From assembly GCF_009362815.1 (NCBI RefSeq), contig NZ_WHNX01000014.1:21547-85546 (forward strand): a DNA stretch of 64,000 nt, given 5' to 3'. The stretch's first letter is position 1, and each line of letters starts with the position of its first letter. Positions 53,200 to 61,022 of this stretch are shown one piece after another. Source of the stretch: Alkalibaculum sporogenes. GTDB taxonomy: Bacteria > Bacillota > Clostridia > Eubacteriales > Alkalibacteraceae. The notes under the pieces were generated by a model. It was not told the origin of the DNA and made no database searches. It saw only the letters and a program-made list of their open reading frames with translations. Position numbers and translations under genes: made by a program.

Positions 53200-53541
53200 A
53201 TGAATCTACAAAATATTAATGATAGCGTAGTTTTTAATGAAAATAGTTTTACTAAAAAGATAGTTTATAAAGATGACAAAGTGTTAATCTTTGTATTAAA
53301 TTTCAAAGTTGATCAAGCACTACCACCTCATAAACATGAAGAATCGACGGTTTCTTTACTCGTGCTATCAGGGGCTGGGGAAATTAGAATTAATGATGAG
53401 GTAAAAGAATTAGTACAAGGAATGTTTTTAACAGCAAAAGGACAAGATGATTTTGAGATCCCAAGAGTTACTAAGGATTTGTCTGTTCTCGTTACTATAA
53501 GCCCAATCCCAGCTAATGATATCTATGCAAAAGAAAGATAG
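53200..53541 (+). CDS. Small cupin-domain protein
   Basis: A 113-residue single cupin. PPHKHEESTVSLLVLSGAGEIRI contains the HxH...E/G(x)5 pattern of motif 1, and the later segment GMFLTAKGQDDFEIP replaces motif 2 without the second histidine. It folds as a small beta-barrel and may bind a metal or small ligand. GGAGG precedes the ATG. Single gene ending at a strong hairpin terminator. The function is unknown. Confidence 0.8.
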   Translation: MNLQNINDSVVFNENSFTKKIVYKDDKVLIFVLNFKVDQALPPHKHEESTVSLLVLSGAGEIRINDEVKELVQGMFLTAKGQDDFEIPRVTKDLSVLVTISPIPANDIYAKER

Positions 53542-53661
53542 TATATAATAAAATATCAAGAGTTGGATATAGAATTACAGTATAGTTAATGGCACGAAGT
53601 TTTGTGAATTTAGCTATTTAATAAATAATTATGAGGAGGATAGGGGTAAAAAGCTATTCTC

Positions 53662-53707
53662 TTTTTTAATTGAGTAGGGAGTACTACTTTTCTACTCAAT
53701 TAAAAAA
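53662..53707. terminator. Strong bidirectional terminator after cupin gene
   Basis: TTTTTTAATTGAGTAG (53662-53677) pairs with CTACTCAATTAAAAAA (53692-53707). A- and T-tracts are built into the stem, so it can end transcripts from either side. The following 160 bases up to 53868 show no gene; a short CAGGT...ACCTG hairpin is near 53755. Confidence 0.75.
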
Positions 53708-53868
53708 TAAAGGCTTACGGGGGAATTATTCGCCTATCGTATTCAGGAGGGTGCTCAGGTTGTTCTTGTGATACCTGCTTTCTTTTAATGTATAAATGGT
53801 CGGAATGTGTTAACATAGTGTATAATTTACATAAGTAATATTTTATATTTTACATCAAAGGAGAGAAC

Positions 53869-54597
53869 ATGAAAAAACTTATAAAATTTATTTTATTAAT
53901 AATATTAGCAATAATTTCTGCACTTTCAATTCTAATACTTCTTTCAATTGCCTATGAGAAATACTATATGACAATATATCATTCAAAAGAGATTATTTGC
54001 ATTGTCAACAATAGCTTTGTGTATATGTCATTAGCAGTTATATCAATTTTCATATTTATATTGAGATTGTATTTTCCTAAATTATTTTTTAAAGAGGAAT
54101 CCATTGAAGGTGGGAATTTTATCGGTAATTTCTTTAATAAGGTGGATTCTTTTATTAGTCAGAATAAAAAAGCTTTCTTGATTATATTTCCTTTAATAAT
54201 TCTAATGGGATTTTTATTGTCTGTACAAAAGTATAGTGTGTTTTATGAGGATGAGATCAAAGTGTTTAATATCTTCAAACAAGATAAAACTTATGAATTC
54301 AAAGATGTTGATTCATATACTATTGAAATAGCAGGATTGTTTAACAATGGAGGCAATTCAATGAAGTTACATATGAACGATGGTGTAGACGTAGAGGTAT
54401 TTGGACAAATTGCCATTACTAGTGATGAGTTTGATAATAAATATAATACATATGGTTATAACGTGTATGTGGATAAATCATTATTGAACTTAGGGAAAGA
54501 AAAAGTCATAAAAGATAAAGAACAGATATTAGAAGACAGTGATTATTATGATGAACCTCATAGATCTCATATTCGATCTTTGGTTGGGGAAGAATAG
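53869..54597 (+). CDS. Hypothetical membrane protein with C-terminal PH-like domain
   Basis: A 242-residue protein with transmembrane helices near residues 5-27, 45-68 and 103-122, followed by a strand-rich cytoplasmic domain (FYEDEIKVFNIFKQDKTYEFKDVDSYTIEI) that looks like bacterial PH-type membrane domains. GGAGAG lies upstream. Ten bases separate it from the lipoprotein gene at 54608, suggesting a two-gene operon. No family name can be given. Confidence 0.7.
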   Translation: MKKLIKFILLIILAIISALSILILLSIAYEKYYMTIYHSKEIICIVNNSFVYMSLAVISIFIFILRLYFPKLFFKEESIEGGNFIGNFFNKVDSFISQNKKAFLIIFPLIILMGFLLSVQKYSVFYEDEIKVFNIFKQDKTYEFKDVDSYTIEIAGLFNNGGNSMKLHMNDGVDVEVFGQIAITSDEFDNKYNTYGYNVYVDKSLLNLGKEKVIKDKEQILEDSDYYDEPHRSHIRSLVGEE

Positions 54598-54607
54598 GAG
54601 GCCAACA

Positions 54608-55027
54608 ATGAAGAAATTTGCTGTTTTTATAATTCTGGTAATTACAATATTTATACTTACCGCCTGTAAAGATGATTTAAGTCTAAATAATAATGGAATG
54701 CCTTTTCATGATTTTAAAGATGATGATATAAAGGGGGTAAAATTATTTGTAGTTCCACCAGAGGTTGAAGTATCACTTTCTAAAGAACAGAAAACTCAAT
54801 TGGTCGATATACTTAATAATATAGTCATCGATAAAAAGGTTTCATTTAAGGAGGATAAATACGTTGGTCAGCTCGTTCATATACAAATAGTAAAATCAGA
54901 TGACAGTGTACTTATCATTAAAGCGTTTGGTTCATATCTTTTTATTGACGATGTTTGGTATGATGCGCAATATGAACATTGTGAAGAACTCAATCAGTTT
55001 AGCAACGAGATAATAAATGATATATAA
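54608..55027 (+). CDS. Small hypothetical lipoprotein
   Basis: A 139-residue exported lipoprotein. The lipobox FILTACKD gives a modified cysteine near residue 18. The mature domain is short and mixed alpha/beta with a central helix (VSLSKEQKTQLVDILNNI). The start at 54608 has AGGAGG directly upstream; a longer frame from 54539 overlaps the previous gene and has no site. Probably co-transcribed with the membrane protein upstream. Function unknown. Confidence 0.75.
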   Translation: MKKFAVFIILVITIFILTACKDDLSLNNNGMPFHDFKDDDIKGVKLFVVPPEVEVSLSKEQKTQLVDILNNIVIDKKVSFKEDKYVGQLVHIQIVKSDDSVLIIKAFGSYLFIDDVWYDAQYEHCEELNQFSNEIINDI

Positions 55028-55140
55028 TAGGTAGTCTGTTGCTAAGTAATGTGGCTTTTGAAAACTATAATGAATATTTTACAGTAAAACAATTGCATTG
55101 CTGTTAACATTATTAAGGAAAGTATAAAAAATTAAATGCG

Positions 55141-55210
55141 GGTCGCTGTGGGCAGCGACCCCTAGTTTATGAGACCCTACGTTTATGAGACCCTGCATTT
55201 ATGAGACCTC
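55141..55210. repeat. Palindromic repeat family B with trailing direct repeats
   Basis: GGTCGCTGTGGGCAGCGACC (55141-55160, near-perfect palindrome) is followed by TTTATGAGACC three times at about 18-base spacing. The related copy at 63901 has the same opening and CCCCTAGTTTG. The rest of the 55028-55377 gap shows nothing further. Confidence 0.75.
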
Positions 55211-55377
55211 TACATTGGGAGGTGTTATTGATTTAGGCGAAAAACATTAGACATATCATTTTATATGTTGCAATAAATCTAAAAAATATTAATTGGGGAA
55301 GTCGATAGTGGAAGGTTGAAGATTACATAAAAAAGACGTTGAGAGTTTTTAGAATGTTGTCCAGACATAGTAATAAA

Positions 55378-56487
55378 TTAAGAATATCTAAAATCATGTA
55401 CATATTTATATACTAATTTTAGTTTGTGAATATCTACATCATTTGGAGAATAGATAACTTTATCTGTAGAAAAAATGTAGTTGTTTTTTTCGAATATATT
55501 GAGTAGTTTTTGAGCATATGCTAAAGACTCAATGTCAGATCCATATTTTAGCAAATGGATAGGATAAAATCCACTAACAGTATTAGTTGAATTCATTTTT
55601 TCTTTAACAATACAAGGAATATCTTCTTCAAAATTGAATATTACATTGGGAGATGCTATATCAAATATTTTATCTAATAATCTCTCAACTTTACCTTCTA
55701 ACAGAATCAATATAATAAAATCCTCTGACAAGAGTTTGTCTATTAGTAGCTTAAAAGAAGGAAAGAAGAAAGTTGTAAAGTCATTTACACTTAATATGCT
55801 GGGAATATGAAGTGGCATGATTAACCAATTATTTTGATTTGCTTTTCGAGCAATAACTGCCTTTTCATAGAGTAAATCAACTAATAAAAGCGCAGCTTCT
55901 TTCACCAAATCTGGGCAATTATGCAAATCTAGCAACAAATTTTTTGTACCTCTGAGATAATCTCCAAATACATCTAAAGGTGTTGGTATTATAGTTAAAT
56001 ATTTGTTAGCAATATGATGTTTATTGTGTAGTGTGTTTTGAGCATTTATATAAGAGTTTATCTTTTTGCTATATAATTGATATGCATTAACAATACTTTT
56101 ATGATCAACATATCGATACAATCTAGGAATTGCTTTTTCGTTAATAAATTTAAAAGGGTCATTTATAAATTCTATGTATTCCACTCTTGACATTAATTCT
56201 ATAAATTTTCTTTGATATACATCGTTTTCAAATCGGATCCATCCTTTGTGACCTAATACTTCATTAATTTGAGGTATAAATCCAAAAAAGCCTATTGTAA
56301 AATTACAGTAAAAATCTTCTACTATTCTTATATTTGATTTGATATGCAGTTCAGTTTCATCTAAATATTCCTCACCCAAAGCATCTAGGTAGCTTTTATT
56401 CCATAAAGGATCTGAGAGCAAAAATTGTGGGACTTTTTTTGAAGGCTTAAAATCCCCTTTTATGAAGTGTAATGTATCAATATCCAT
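55378..56487 (-). CDS. Divergent uroporphyrinogen decarboxylase-fold protein
   Basis: A 369-residue protein with the general outline of URO-D-fold methyltransferases: PLDVFGDYLRGTKNLLLDLHNCPDLV followed by LPLHIPSILSVNDFTTFFFPSFKLL resemble the conserved middle of that family. The His/Asp/Cys metal-ligand clusters seen in the methyltransferase at 58517 (HHDDWGSQ, HHSDS) are not evident, so it may be catalytically altered or serve another role. The start at 56487 follows GAGGGAG. It lies directly after a HutC-type regulator on the same strand, in the corrinoid methyltransferase locus. Confidence 0.65.
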   Translation of the reverse strand: MDIDTLHFIKGDFKPSKKVPQFLLSDPLWNKSYLDALGEEYLDETELHIKSNIRIVEDFYCNFTIGFFGFIPQINEVLGHKGWIRFENDVYQRKFIELMSRVEYIEFINDPFKFINEKAIPRLYRYVDHKSIVNAYQLYSKKINSYINAQNTLHNKHHIANKYLTIIPTPLDVFGDYLRGTKNLLLDLHNCPDLVKEAALLLVDLLYEKAVIARKANQNNWLIMPLHIPSILSVNDFTTFFFPSFKLLIDKLLSEDFIILILLEGKVERLLDKIFDIASPNVIFNFEEDIPCIVKEKMNSTNTVSGFYPIHLLKYGSDIESLAYAQKLLNIFEKNNYIFSTDKVIYSPNDVDIHKLKLVYKYVHDFRYS

Positions 56488-56507
56488 ATATTCTCCCTCA
56501 TAAAAAA

Positions 56508-57206
56508 TCATATTTTTGTTTCTGCATTTAGGGTTATATGTTCTCCATGAATATAAAATTCATTATAGCTAAGTATGCTATTTTTTTCTAATGAGTATAT
56601 CTGTTGAGATATGAGAAAAACATATTCTTCGTTTAACTTCAAATGTTTTCTTACTTCATCATTTGGTTTAACTATTTCAATACTTATTTTTTTCTTAATT
56701 TGAAAATGTAATCTGTTGCTCTCCATTATATCATGAAAGTTTGCGAATTTAATGACATCTTCTACAATAGGATTTCCTTTTTCATAAGGTAAGTAGACGA
56801 CGATAAATTCGATTGGTTTTTTATTGCAATAGGTAACCTTTCTAATCCTGATTATCCTATCTAGGGGACCTAACATCAAATGGGTCATCAGTTTTTTATT
56901 TGGCTCCACAACCTTTACGTCAAGTAAACTCACTTCATCTATTTTACATTTTAAGTTCTCTATTTCATCAAATTGCAGCTCATATTGTTTTCCTGTCGGT
57001 TTGCATACATAATTACCCTTACCAGGTATGGTATATATATATCCTTCGTTAACAAGAAGAGCAAAACTTTTCCTCAAAGTAGTACGGCTTACTCCATAGG
57101 AATTTGCCATCTCTGTTTCAGGTTGTAGTAAATCACCAGGTTGGATAACTCCATTTAGTATCTTGTTTTTAATATCATCTACTATATCTACATATAAAAC
57201 GCCCAT
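56508..57206 (-). CDS. GntR-family regulator, HutC/UTRA type
   Basis: A 232-residue regulator. The N-terminal winged helix (DIKNKILNGVIQPGDLLQPETEMANSYGVSRTTLRKSFALLVNEGYIY) is followed by a UTRA ligand-binding domain (from about residue 85; IRIRKVTYCNKKPIEFIVVYLP is typical). AAGGAG precedes the ATG. It is likely the local regulator of the methyltransferase locus. The palindrome GTGTACATGTACAC at the promoter of the 60166 operon is a plausible HutC-type operator for it. Confidence 0.9.
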   Translation of the reverse strand: MGVLYVDIVDDIKNKILNGVIQPGDLLQPETEMANSYGVSRTTLRKSFALLVNEGYIYTIPGKGNYVCKPTGKQYELQFDEIENLKCKIDEVSLLDVKVVEPNKKLMTHLMLGPLDRIIRIRKVTYCNKKPIEFIVVYLPYEKGNPIVEDVIKFANFHDIMESNRLHFQIKKKISIEIVKPNDEVRKHLKLNEEYVFLISQQIYSLEKNSILSYNEFYIHGEHITLNAETKI

Positions 57207-57230
57207 ATTTTCTCCTTGCTAATCCTTTAT

Positions 57231-57714
57231 CCCGCACTAACAGGCACTAAGGCTCCCGTCGTAGGTTGCGGGCTTCTAGCTTCTTTCAGTCGATACAAGC
57301 CTCGCCAACCCTGACTGGGGAGATACCATTCAATTTCTCTTTCCTTGCAGTCTAGATAAATTGGGTATCGCTCCCGTCGTAGGTTACGGGCTTCTAGCTT
57401 CTTTCAGTCGCTACAAGCCTCGCCAACCCTGACCAGGGAGATACCATTCAATTTCTCTTTCCTTGCAGTCTAGATAAATTGGGTATCGCTCCCGTCGTAG
57501 GTTGCGGGCTTCTAGCTTCTTTCAGTCGCTACAAGCCTCGCCAACCCTGACCGGGGAGATACCATTCAATTTCTCTTTCCTTGCAGTCTAGATAAATTGG
57601 GTATCGCTCCCACTTCAAGATTTCCAGTGGGGGATTAAGTGCCTGTAAAAGCCCGATTGGTTCGACTAATATTCAGTAGGGGATGATGAAAACCCCTATT
57701 GAATAAAGTTTCAC
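57231..57714 (+). repeat. Repeat family C, largest copy
   Basis: A closing stem ACAGGCACT (57240-57248) / AGTGCCTGT (57638-57646) encloses three 118-bp hairpin modules. Then come hairpin ATTGGT/ACTAAT (57656-57670), hairpin ATTCAGTAGGGG/CCCCTATTGAAT (57671-57704), and the tail AAAGTTTCAC (57705-57714). The same parts, with a much smaller apical loop, make up the copy at 60233-60379. It lies antisense between the corrinoid gene and the HutC regulator gene, and its tail contains the corrinoid gene's stop codon. It may be an IS200/IS605-type right end/guide-RNA scaffold without transposase, or an uncharacterised structured RNA. Confidence 0.7.
57252..57605 (+). repeat. Three tandem 118-bp two-hairpin modules
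   Basis: Units begin at 57252, 57370 and 57488 (exact period 118), differ at only a few positions, and end where GCTCCC restarts at 57606. Each unit contains hairpin 1 (AGGTTGCGGGCTT with AAGCCTCGCCAACCCT) and hairpin 2 (GGGAGATACCATTCAATTT with AAATTGGGTATCGCTCCC, the latter shared across the unit junction). The few differences among units include GTTGCGGG/GTTACGGG and GACTGGGG/GACCAGGG/GACCGGGG. Confidence 0.9.
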
Positions 57715-58343
57715 TGTATACCCATCCATGATTTACAAATGTTAACACCTTCAGAGGCATCCATTGTAAATGAATCAGCTCCAACATATTCAAACAACTT
57801 ATTATTAACTGATGCTCCCCCTACAATGATTTTCACCTGACTTCTTAGGTTACTTTCATCGATGCAGTCAATTATTCTCTTTATATTGGCCCCCATCATA
57901 GACAACACACCGCTAATTCCTATAATATCTGGTTTTTCTTCTTTGATTACTTGAACAAATTTTTCAGCGGATACATCTACGCCTAAGTCAATAGTTTCAA
58001 AACCAGCAGAATTCAACATGCTTATAAAAATGTCTTTTCCAACATCGTGTATATCTTCAAATACTGTGCCAACAGCTACTTTTCCTAAATACTTTCTATC
58101 ATTTAATGTATGAAAAGACATACCCTCGATTTTTAAAGTCTGTTTGATTAATTCCCCAGCTACTATTAAATCAGCAATATAGTATTCACCTGTTTCATAC
58201 TTCTTACCTACAAGCTCAAGTCCAAGATTTAAATTATTTTGAATATCATAAACAGTTTTTCCTTGTTGAAGGGCTTCTCGAATTGTATGAAACAATAATT
58301 CCTCATTTAGTTCTTCCATAGCTCTAATGATATCATTTTTCAT
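57711..58343 (-). CDS. Methyltransferase corrinoid protein (second locus, B)
   Basis: A 210-residue corrinoid protein. The N-terminal helical cap (GEYYIADLIVAGELIKQTL) is followed by the B12 domain with GTVFEDIHDVGKDI (the DxHxxG cobalt-ligand motif), IGISGVLSMMG and IIVGGASVN. AAGGAG lies before the ATG. It is separated from the methyltransferase gene upstream by a strong terminator, so it has its own transcript or read-through control. The TGA stop (57713-57711) is supplied by the end of repeat family C, suggesting insertion of that element altered the C-terminus slightly. Confidence 0.92.
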   Translation of the reverse strand: MKNDIIRAMEELNEELLFHTIREALQQGKTVYDIQNNLNLGLELVGKKYETGEYYIADLIVAGELIKQTLKIEGMSFHTLNDRKYLGKVAVGTVFEDIHDVGKDIFISMLNSAGFETIDLGVDVSAEKFVQVIKEEKPDIIGISGVLSMMGANIKRIIDCIDESNLRSQVKIIVGGASVNNKLFEYVGADSFTMDASEGVNICKSWMGIQ

Positions 58344-58463
58344 TCGGATATCTCCTTAAAATAATTTCACAATATAATTATACTAAAAATTATGATACTG
58401 CGTAAAGGGAAACTTACGAAGTGAGTTTCTCTTGCTTAAGAGGTTCTAAGTAACAAAAAATTA

Positions 58464-58501
58464 AATATTAGGTTGGAGATTAAAATATCCAACCTAATAT
58501 T
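58464..58501 (-). terminator. Intrinsic terminator after the MtaA/MtvB-like methyltransferase
   Basis: AATATTAGGTTGGA (58464-58477) pairs with TCCAACCTAATATT (58488-58501). On the minus strand the T-rich tract TTTAATTTTTTG follows. Confidence 0.88.
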
Positions 58502-58516
58502 TATTGTTAATTAGTT

Positions 58517-59500
58517 TTAAAACATTTTTTTACTTATTCTATCTATTGCTGCACTAGTTTCCTCATATACTCCTGGGAATGAAGCTATATTTAAACCTTG
58601 ACTTAAGTTTGGAATAAAATATAGTTTTCCGCATTCTTTACATGCGATTTCTACGTATTTTTCAATTTCTTCAGGTGACCAGTTAGGATGATCGACTTTA
58701 CCACTATCGATATCTCCCATGAATGAAATTTTTCCACCGTATTTCTTAATCAATTCAGGAACATTGTTTGTAGTCATAGCACCTTGCCAAATATCTACTC
58801 CCATTTCGATCATAAATGGAACAAGGGTAGCTGCGTAAGAATCACTGTGGTGAACAATCAGTTCTACTCCATTTTCTTTCCAGAATCCATATACCTTTTT
58901 ATATGCTGGTAATAAGAATTCTTCAAACATGGCAGGAGAAACAAATGTAGAAATTTGGCTACCCCAATCGTCATGATGAAAAAGTGCATCTGGATGAATG
59001 TGATCGATTACTTCTTTAGCATATGCTAACTCATATTCAACGACGTAATCAATAAGTTCTTGCATTGATTCTGGTTCTTCATACAAACTCATTAATGCAT
59101 CTTCAATACCCATAAGGTGATGAGTCATTTCAAAGATACCAGGTGCACAAAAAGCAGTAACAAATTTATCATTACGATCAACAGAATTTGCATGTTCAAT
59201 TGCTGGTGCCCATTCTTCTTCAGTATAGAAAACAGAAGGCGCTTTTACAGATTCTTTCCAATTTGTAACGTCTTTTAATACTTTGTGCTCATCATCATGT
59301 ACAGGAAAAGAACCGATTTGACCTTCTGGCCAACTAAAAGTAATTCCCCATTTATTCTTAACAACTGTACCTGGACCTGGTGCTAATGGAAGATCCATTG
59401 GGGCTTCCATTATTAGCTCCATAAATTCATACTGATTTACAAATCTATCTGGGTTTCCACCTTTAATTGTTTCCATTAAATTTTGTCTTATTGTTAACAT
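58517..59500 (-). CDS. URO-D-fold corrinoid methyltransferase (O-demethylase type)
   Basis: A 327-residue member of the uroporphyrinogen decarboxylase/methyltransferase family with the sequence style of O-demethylase methyltransferase I components: CAPGIFEMTHHLMGIEDALM, ALFHHDDWGSQISTFVSP, LIVHHSDSYAATL and ISFMGDIDSGKVDH. The paired histidines and acidic residues are candidate zinc and substrate ligands. It probably transfers the methyl group of a methoxy or similar compound to the corrinoid protein encoded 33 bases upstream (59534). AGGAGG precedes the ATG. The exact methyl donor is unknown. Confidence 0.88.
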   Translation of the reverse strand: MLTIRQNLMETIKGGNPDRFVNQYEFMELIMEAPMDLPLAPGPGTVVKNKWGITFSWPEGQIGSFPVHDDEHKVLKDVTNWKESVKAPSVFYTEEEWAPAIEHANSVDRNDKFVTAFCAPGIFEMTHHLMGIEDALMSLYEEPESMQELIDYVVEYELAYAKEVIDHIHPDALFHHDDWGSQISTFVSPAMFEEFLLPAYKKVYGFWKENGVELIVHHSDSYAATLVPFMIEMGVDIWQGAMTTNNVPELIKKYGGKISFMGDIDSGKVDHPNWSPEEIEKYVEIACKECGKLYFIPNLSQGLNIASFPGVYEETSAAIDRISKKMF

Positions 59501-59533
59501 ATATTATATACCTCCTTATTTTTAGATAAGTTT

Positions 59534-60166
59534 TTAGGCTGTTACTAATTCTTTAGATTTTACAGCAGCACTACCTGCATCAGGAGCATAACCATCTGCG
59601 CCAATTTCAGCTGCATATTCAGGAGTTACAGGTGCACCACCAACGATAACTTTAAATCCAGTTAATCCACTAGCTTTAATAGTTTCTACTGCCTCTTTAA
59701 GTGCTGGCATTGTAGTTGTAAGAAGACCAGAGCATGCAACTAAAGTTACATTTTCATTTGCTTTTATTGCATCAACAAATCCATTTGCTGGTACGTCAAC
59801 TCCAAGGTCAACCATGTTAAATCCTGCACTTTCAATCATCATTGATACAAGATTTTTACCGATATCGTGTAAGTCTCCTGCAACTGTACCTATAACGCAT
59901 GTACCTAATGAAGACGCGCCGTCACTAGCCATAAGAGGCTTAAGAACTTCAACACCTTTTGACATCGCTTTTGCTGCTATAAGCATTTCTGGTACGAAAA
60001 TTTCCCCTGTAGAGAATTTGTCTCCTACGACACCCATTGAGTCAACCATAGCTTGTAAAATATCTTCTGCAGCATTTCCTTGATCTAATGCTTCCTGTAC
60101 TAAACCTGGAACTAGTTTAGTTTTACCTGCTTCTACCTTAGCTTTTACTTCTGCAATCTTTGACAT
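59534..60166 (-). CDS. Methyltransferase corrinoid protein (second locus, A)
   Basis: A 210-residue corrinoid protein. The cap domain contains GEIFVPEMLIAAKAMSKGVEVL; the cobalamin domain contains GTVAGDLHDIGKNLVSMM with DxHxxG, VACSGLLTTTMPALKE and VIVGGAPVT. This style matches corrinoid proteins of O-demethylase systems. First gene of an operon with the methyltransferase at 58517. AGGAGGCG lies upstream. The 5' leader is unusually long (about 370 bases) and contains a leader-peptide candidate and a family C repeat in antisense. Confidence 0.93.
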   Translation of the reverse strand: MSKIAEVKAKVEAGKTKLVPGLVQEALDQGNAAEDILQAMVDSMGVVGDKFSTGEIFVPEMLIAAKAMSKGVEVLKPLMASDGASSLGTCVIGTVAGDLHDIGKNLVSMMIESAGFNMVDLGVDVPANGFVDAIKANENVTLVACSGLLTTTMPALKEAVETIKASGLTGFKVIVGGAPVTPEYAAEIGADGYAPDAGSAAVKSKELVTA

Positions 60167-60232
60167 TAATAACGCCTCCTATTATTAAAGATATAGTTCA
60201 ATTAATTTAAAACCTTTATTTACAAGTTTTGT

Positions 60233-60379
60233 CCTGCATTAACAGGCACTAAGACTCCCGCTTCAAGATTTCAAGATAATAAAGAAAGATAAGTGGGAGT
60301 TAAGTGTCTGTAAAAGCCCGATTGGTTCTACTAATACTCAGTAGGGTATGAAGAAAACCCCTTCTGAATAAAGTTTCAC
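60233..60379 (+). repeat. Repeat family C, compact copy in methyltransferase operon leader
   Basis: Outer stem ACAGGCACT (60242-60250) / AGTGTCTGT (60303-60311) plus CTCCC/GGGAG (60255-60259 / 60295-60299) encloses a 35-base loop. It is followed by ATTGGT/ACTAAT, a CAGTAGGG/CCCCTTCTG hairpin and AAAGTTTCAC ending at 60379. It lies antisense inside the 5' leader of the corrinoid operon. One outer-stem pair differs from the 57231 copy (G-C versus G-T), which still pairs, supporting an RNA structure. Confidence 0.75.
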
Positions 60380-60405
60380 TTTACTTTCCTGTATGTTTCT
60401 ATGTA

Positions 60406-60455
60406 TTAGATAGCATCCAAATCTTTCATAGTTTTCAGCAGATTAATCACCTCCT
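60406..60455 (-). promoter_or_regulatory. Perfect ribosome binding site with a tiny leader ORF
   Basis: On the minus strand AGGAGGTGAT (60455-60446), a full anti-16S match, precedes CTG-CTG-AAA-ACT-ATG and a stop: an 11-codon peptide MLKTMKDLDAI if CTG (60441) initiates, or MKDLDAI from ATG (60429). No larger gene uses this site; the corrinoid gene is 240 bases further. This suggests a translated leader peptide controlling the operon, or a gene whose remainder was displaced by repeat C. Confidence 0.45.
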
Positions 60456-60517
60456 AAAAGTTTTTAATTTATTGCAAACTATGATCTAGCTAAGAAAAAA
60501 GATTTGGAGCAACATGT

Positions 60518-60564
60518 GTGTACATGTACACATTTATAATATAATAAGATTCACAAATTGTCAA
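60518..60564 (-). promoter_or_regulatory. Promoter with perfect 14-bp palindrome for the corrinoid operon
   Basis: On the minus strand TTGACA (60564-60559), 17-bp spacer, TATTAT (60541-60536). Immediately downstream is GTGTACATGTACAC (60518-60531), a perfect palindrome on the start site. It fits a GntR/HutC-type operator and the HutC-like gene at 56508 is the obvious candidate regulator. Confidence 0.75.
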
Positions 60565-60626
60565 TACTGTAAATCAGATAATATTTAAAATATGAGAATA
60601 GGAATTTTAAAGATTACTCATAAATG

Positions 60627-60667
60627 TAGGGTCACATAAACGTAGTGGTCGCTGCCCACAGCGACCT
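60627..60667. repeat. Palindromic repeat family B
   Basis: TGTAGGGTCACATAAACGTA leads into GGTCGCTGCCCACAGCGACC (60646-60665 region). Inverse orientation to the copy at 55141. It is upstream of the corrinoid operon promoter, in a region (60565-60831) with no gene. Confidence 0.75.
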
Positions 60668-60831
60668 GAATTTATTTTTTTATATCAATATAATTGTATT
60701 TTTTTAAATCCTACTTACTTTAAATCATTTTCATAATAATCTATTAAAGCGAATTTGTGATAGATCAATGTCATATGCAGCAAATTGATCTACTCCTAAC
60801 TAAGCTTAATAGTTCTCTTCCTATATTAAGA

Positions 60832-60859
60832 AATCACCCTGTTTTTCTACAGGGTGATT
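60832..60859 (-). terminator. Terminator downstream of metNIQ
   Basis: AATCACCCTGT (60832-60842) pairs with ACAGGGTGATT (60849-60859), loop of six. It is 160 bases beyond the metQ stop on the minus strand and can serve as its terminator. Confidence 0.7.
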
Positions 60860-61022
60860 GAGTGAATTTTAAAACAATAATTATTTTTATTGTAGTATAT
60901 GTTTATGTATATTTACTCTTTTTATAACCATAGATATTTTATAATCATCATCTTGAAGCATTCGGACATTGTCTAATTTTACTTCTAACGAGCTTATAAT
61001 TTTAGCGTATTATAGTCTTTTT

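Noticed and set aside
57231..57714. CRISPR array
   Set aside because: The repeat period is 118 bp with no unique spacers; the units are near-identical throughout and no cas gene is present.
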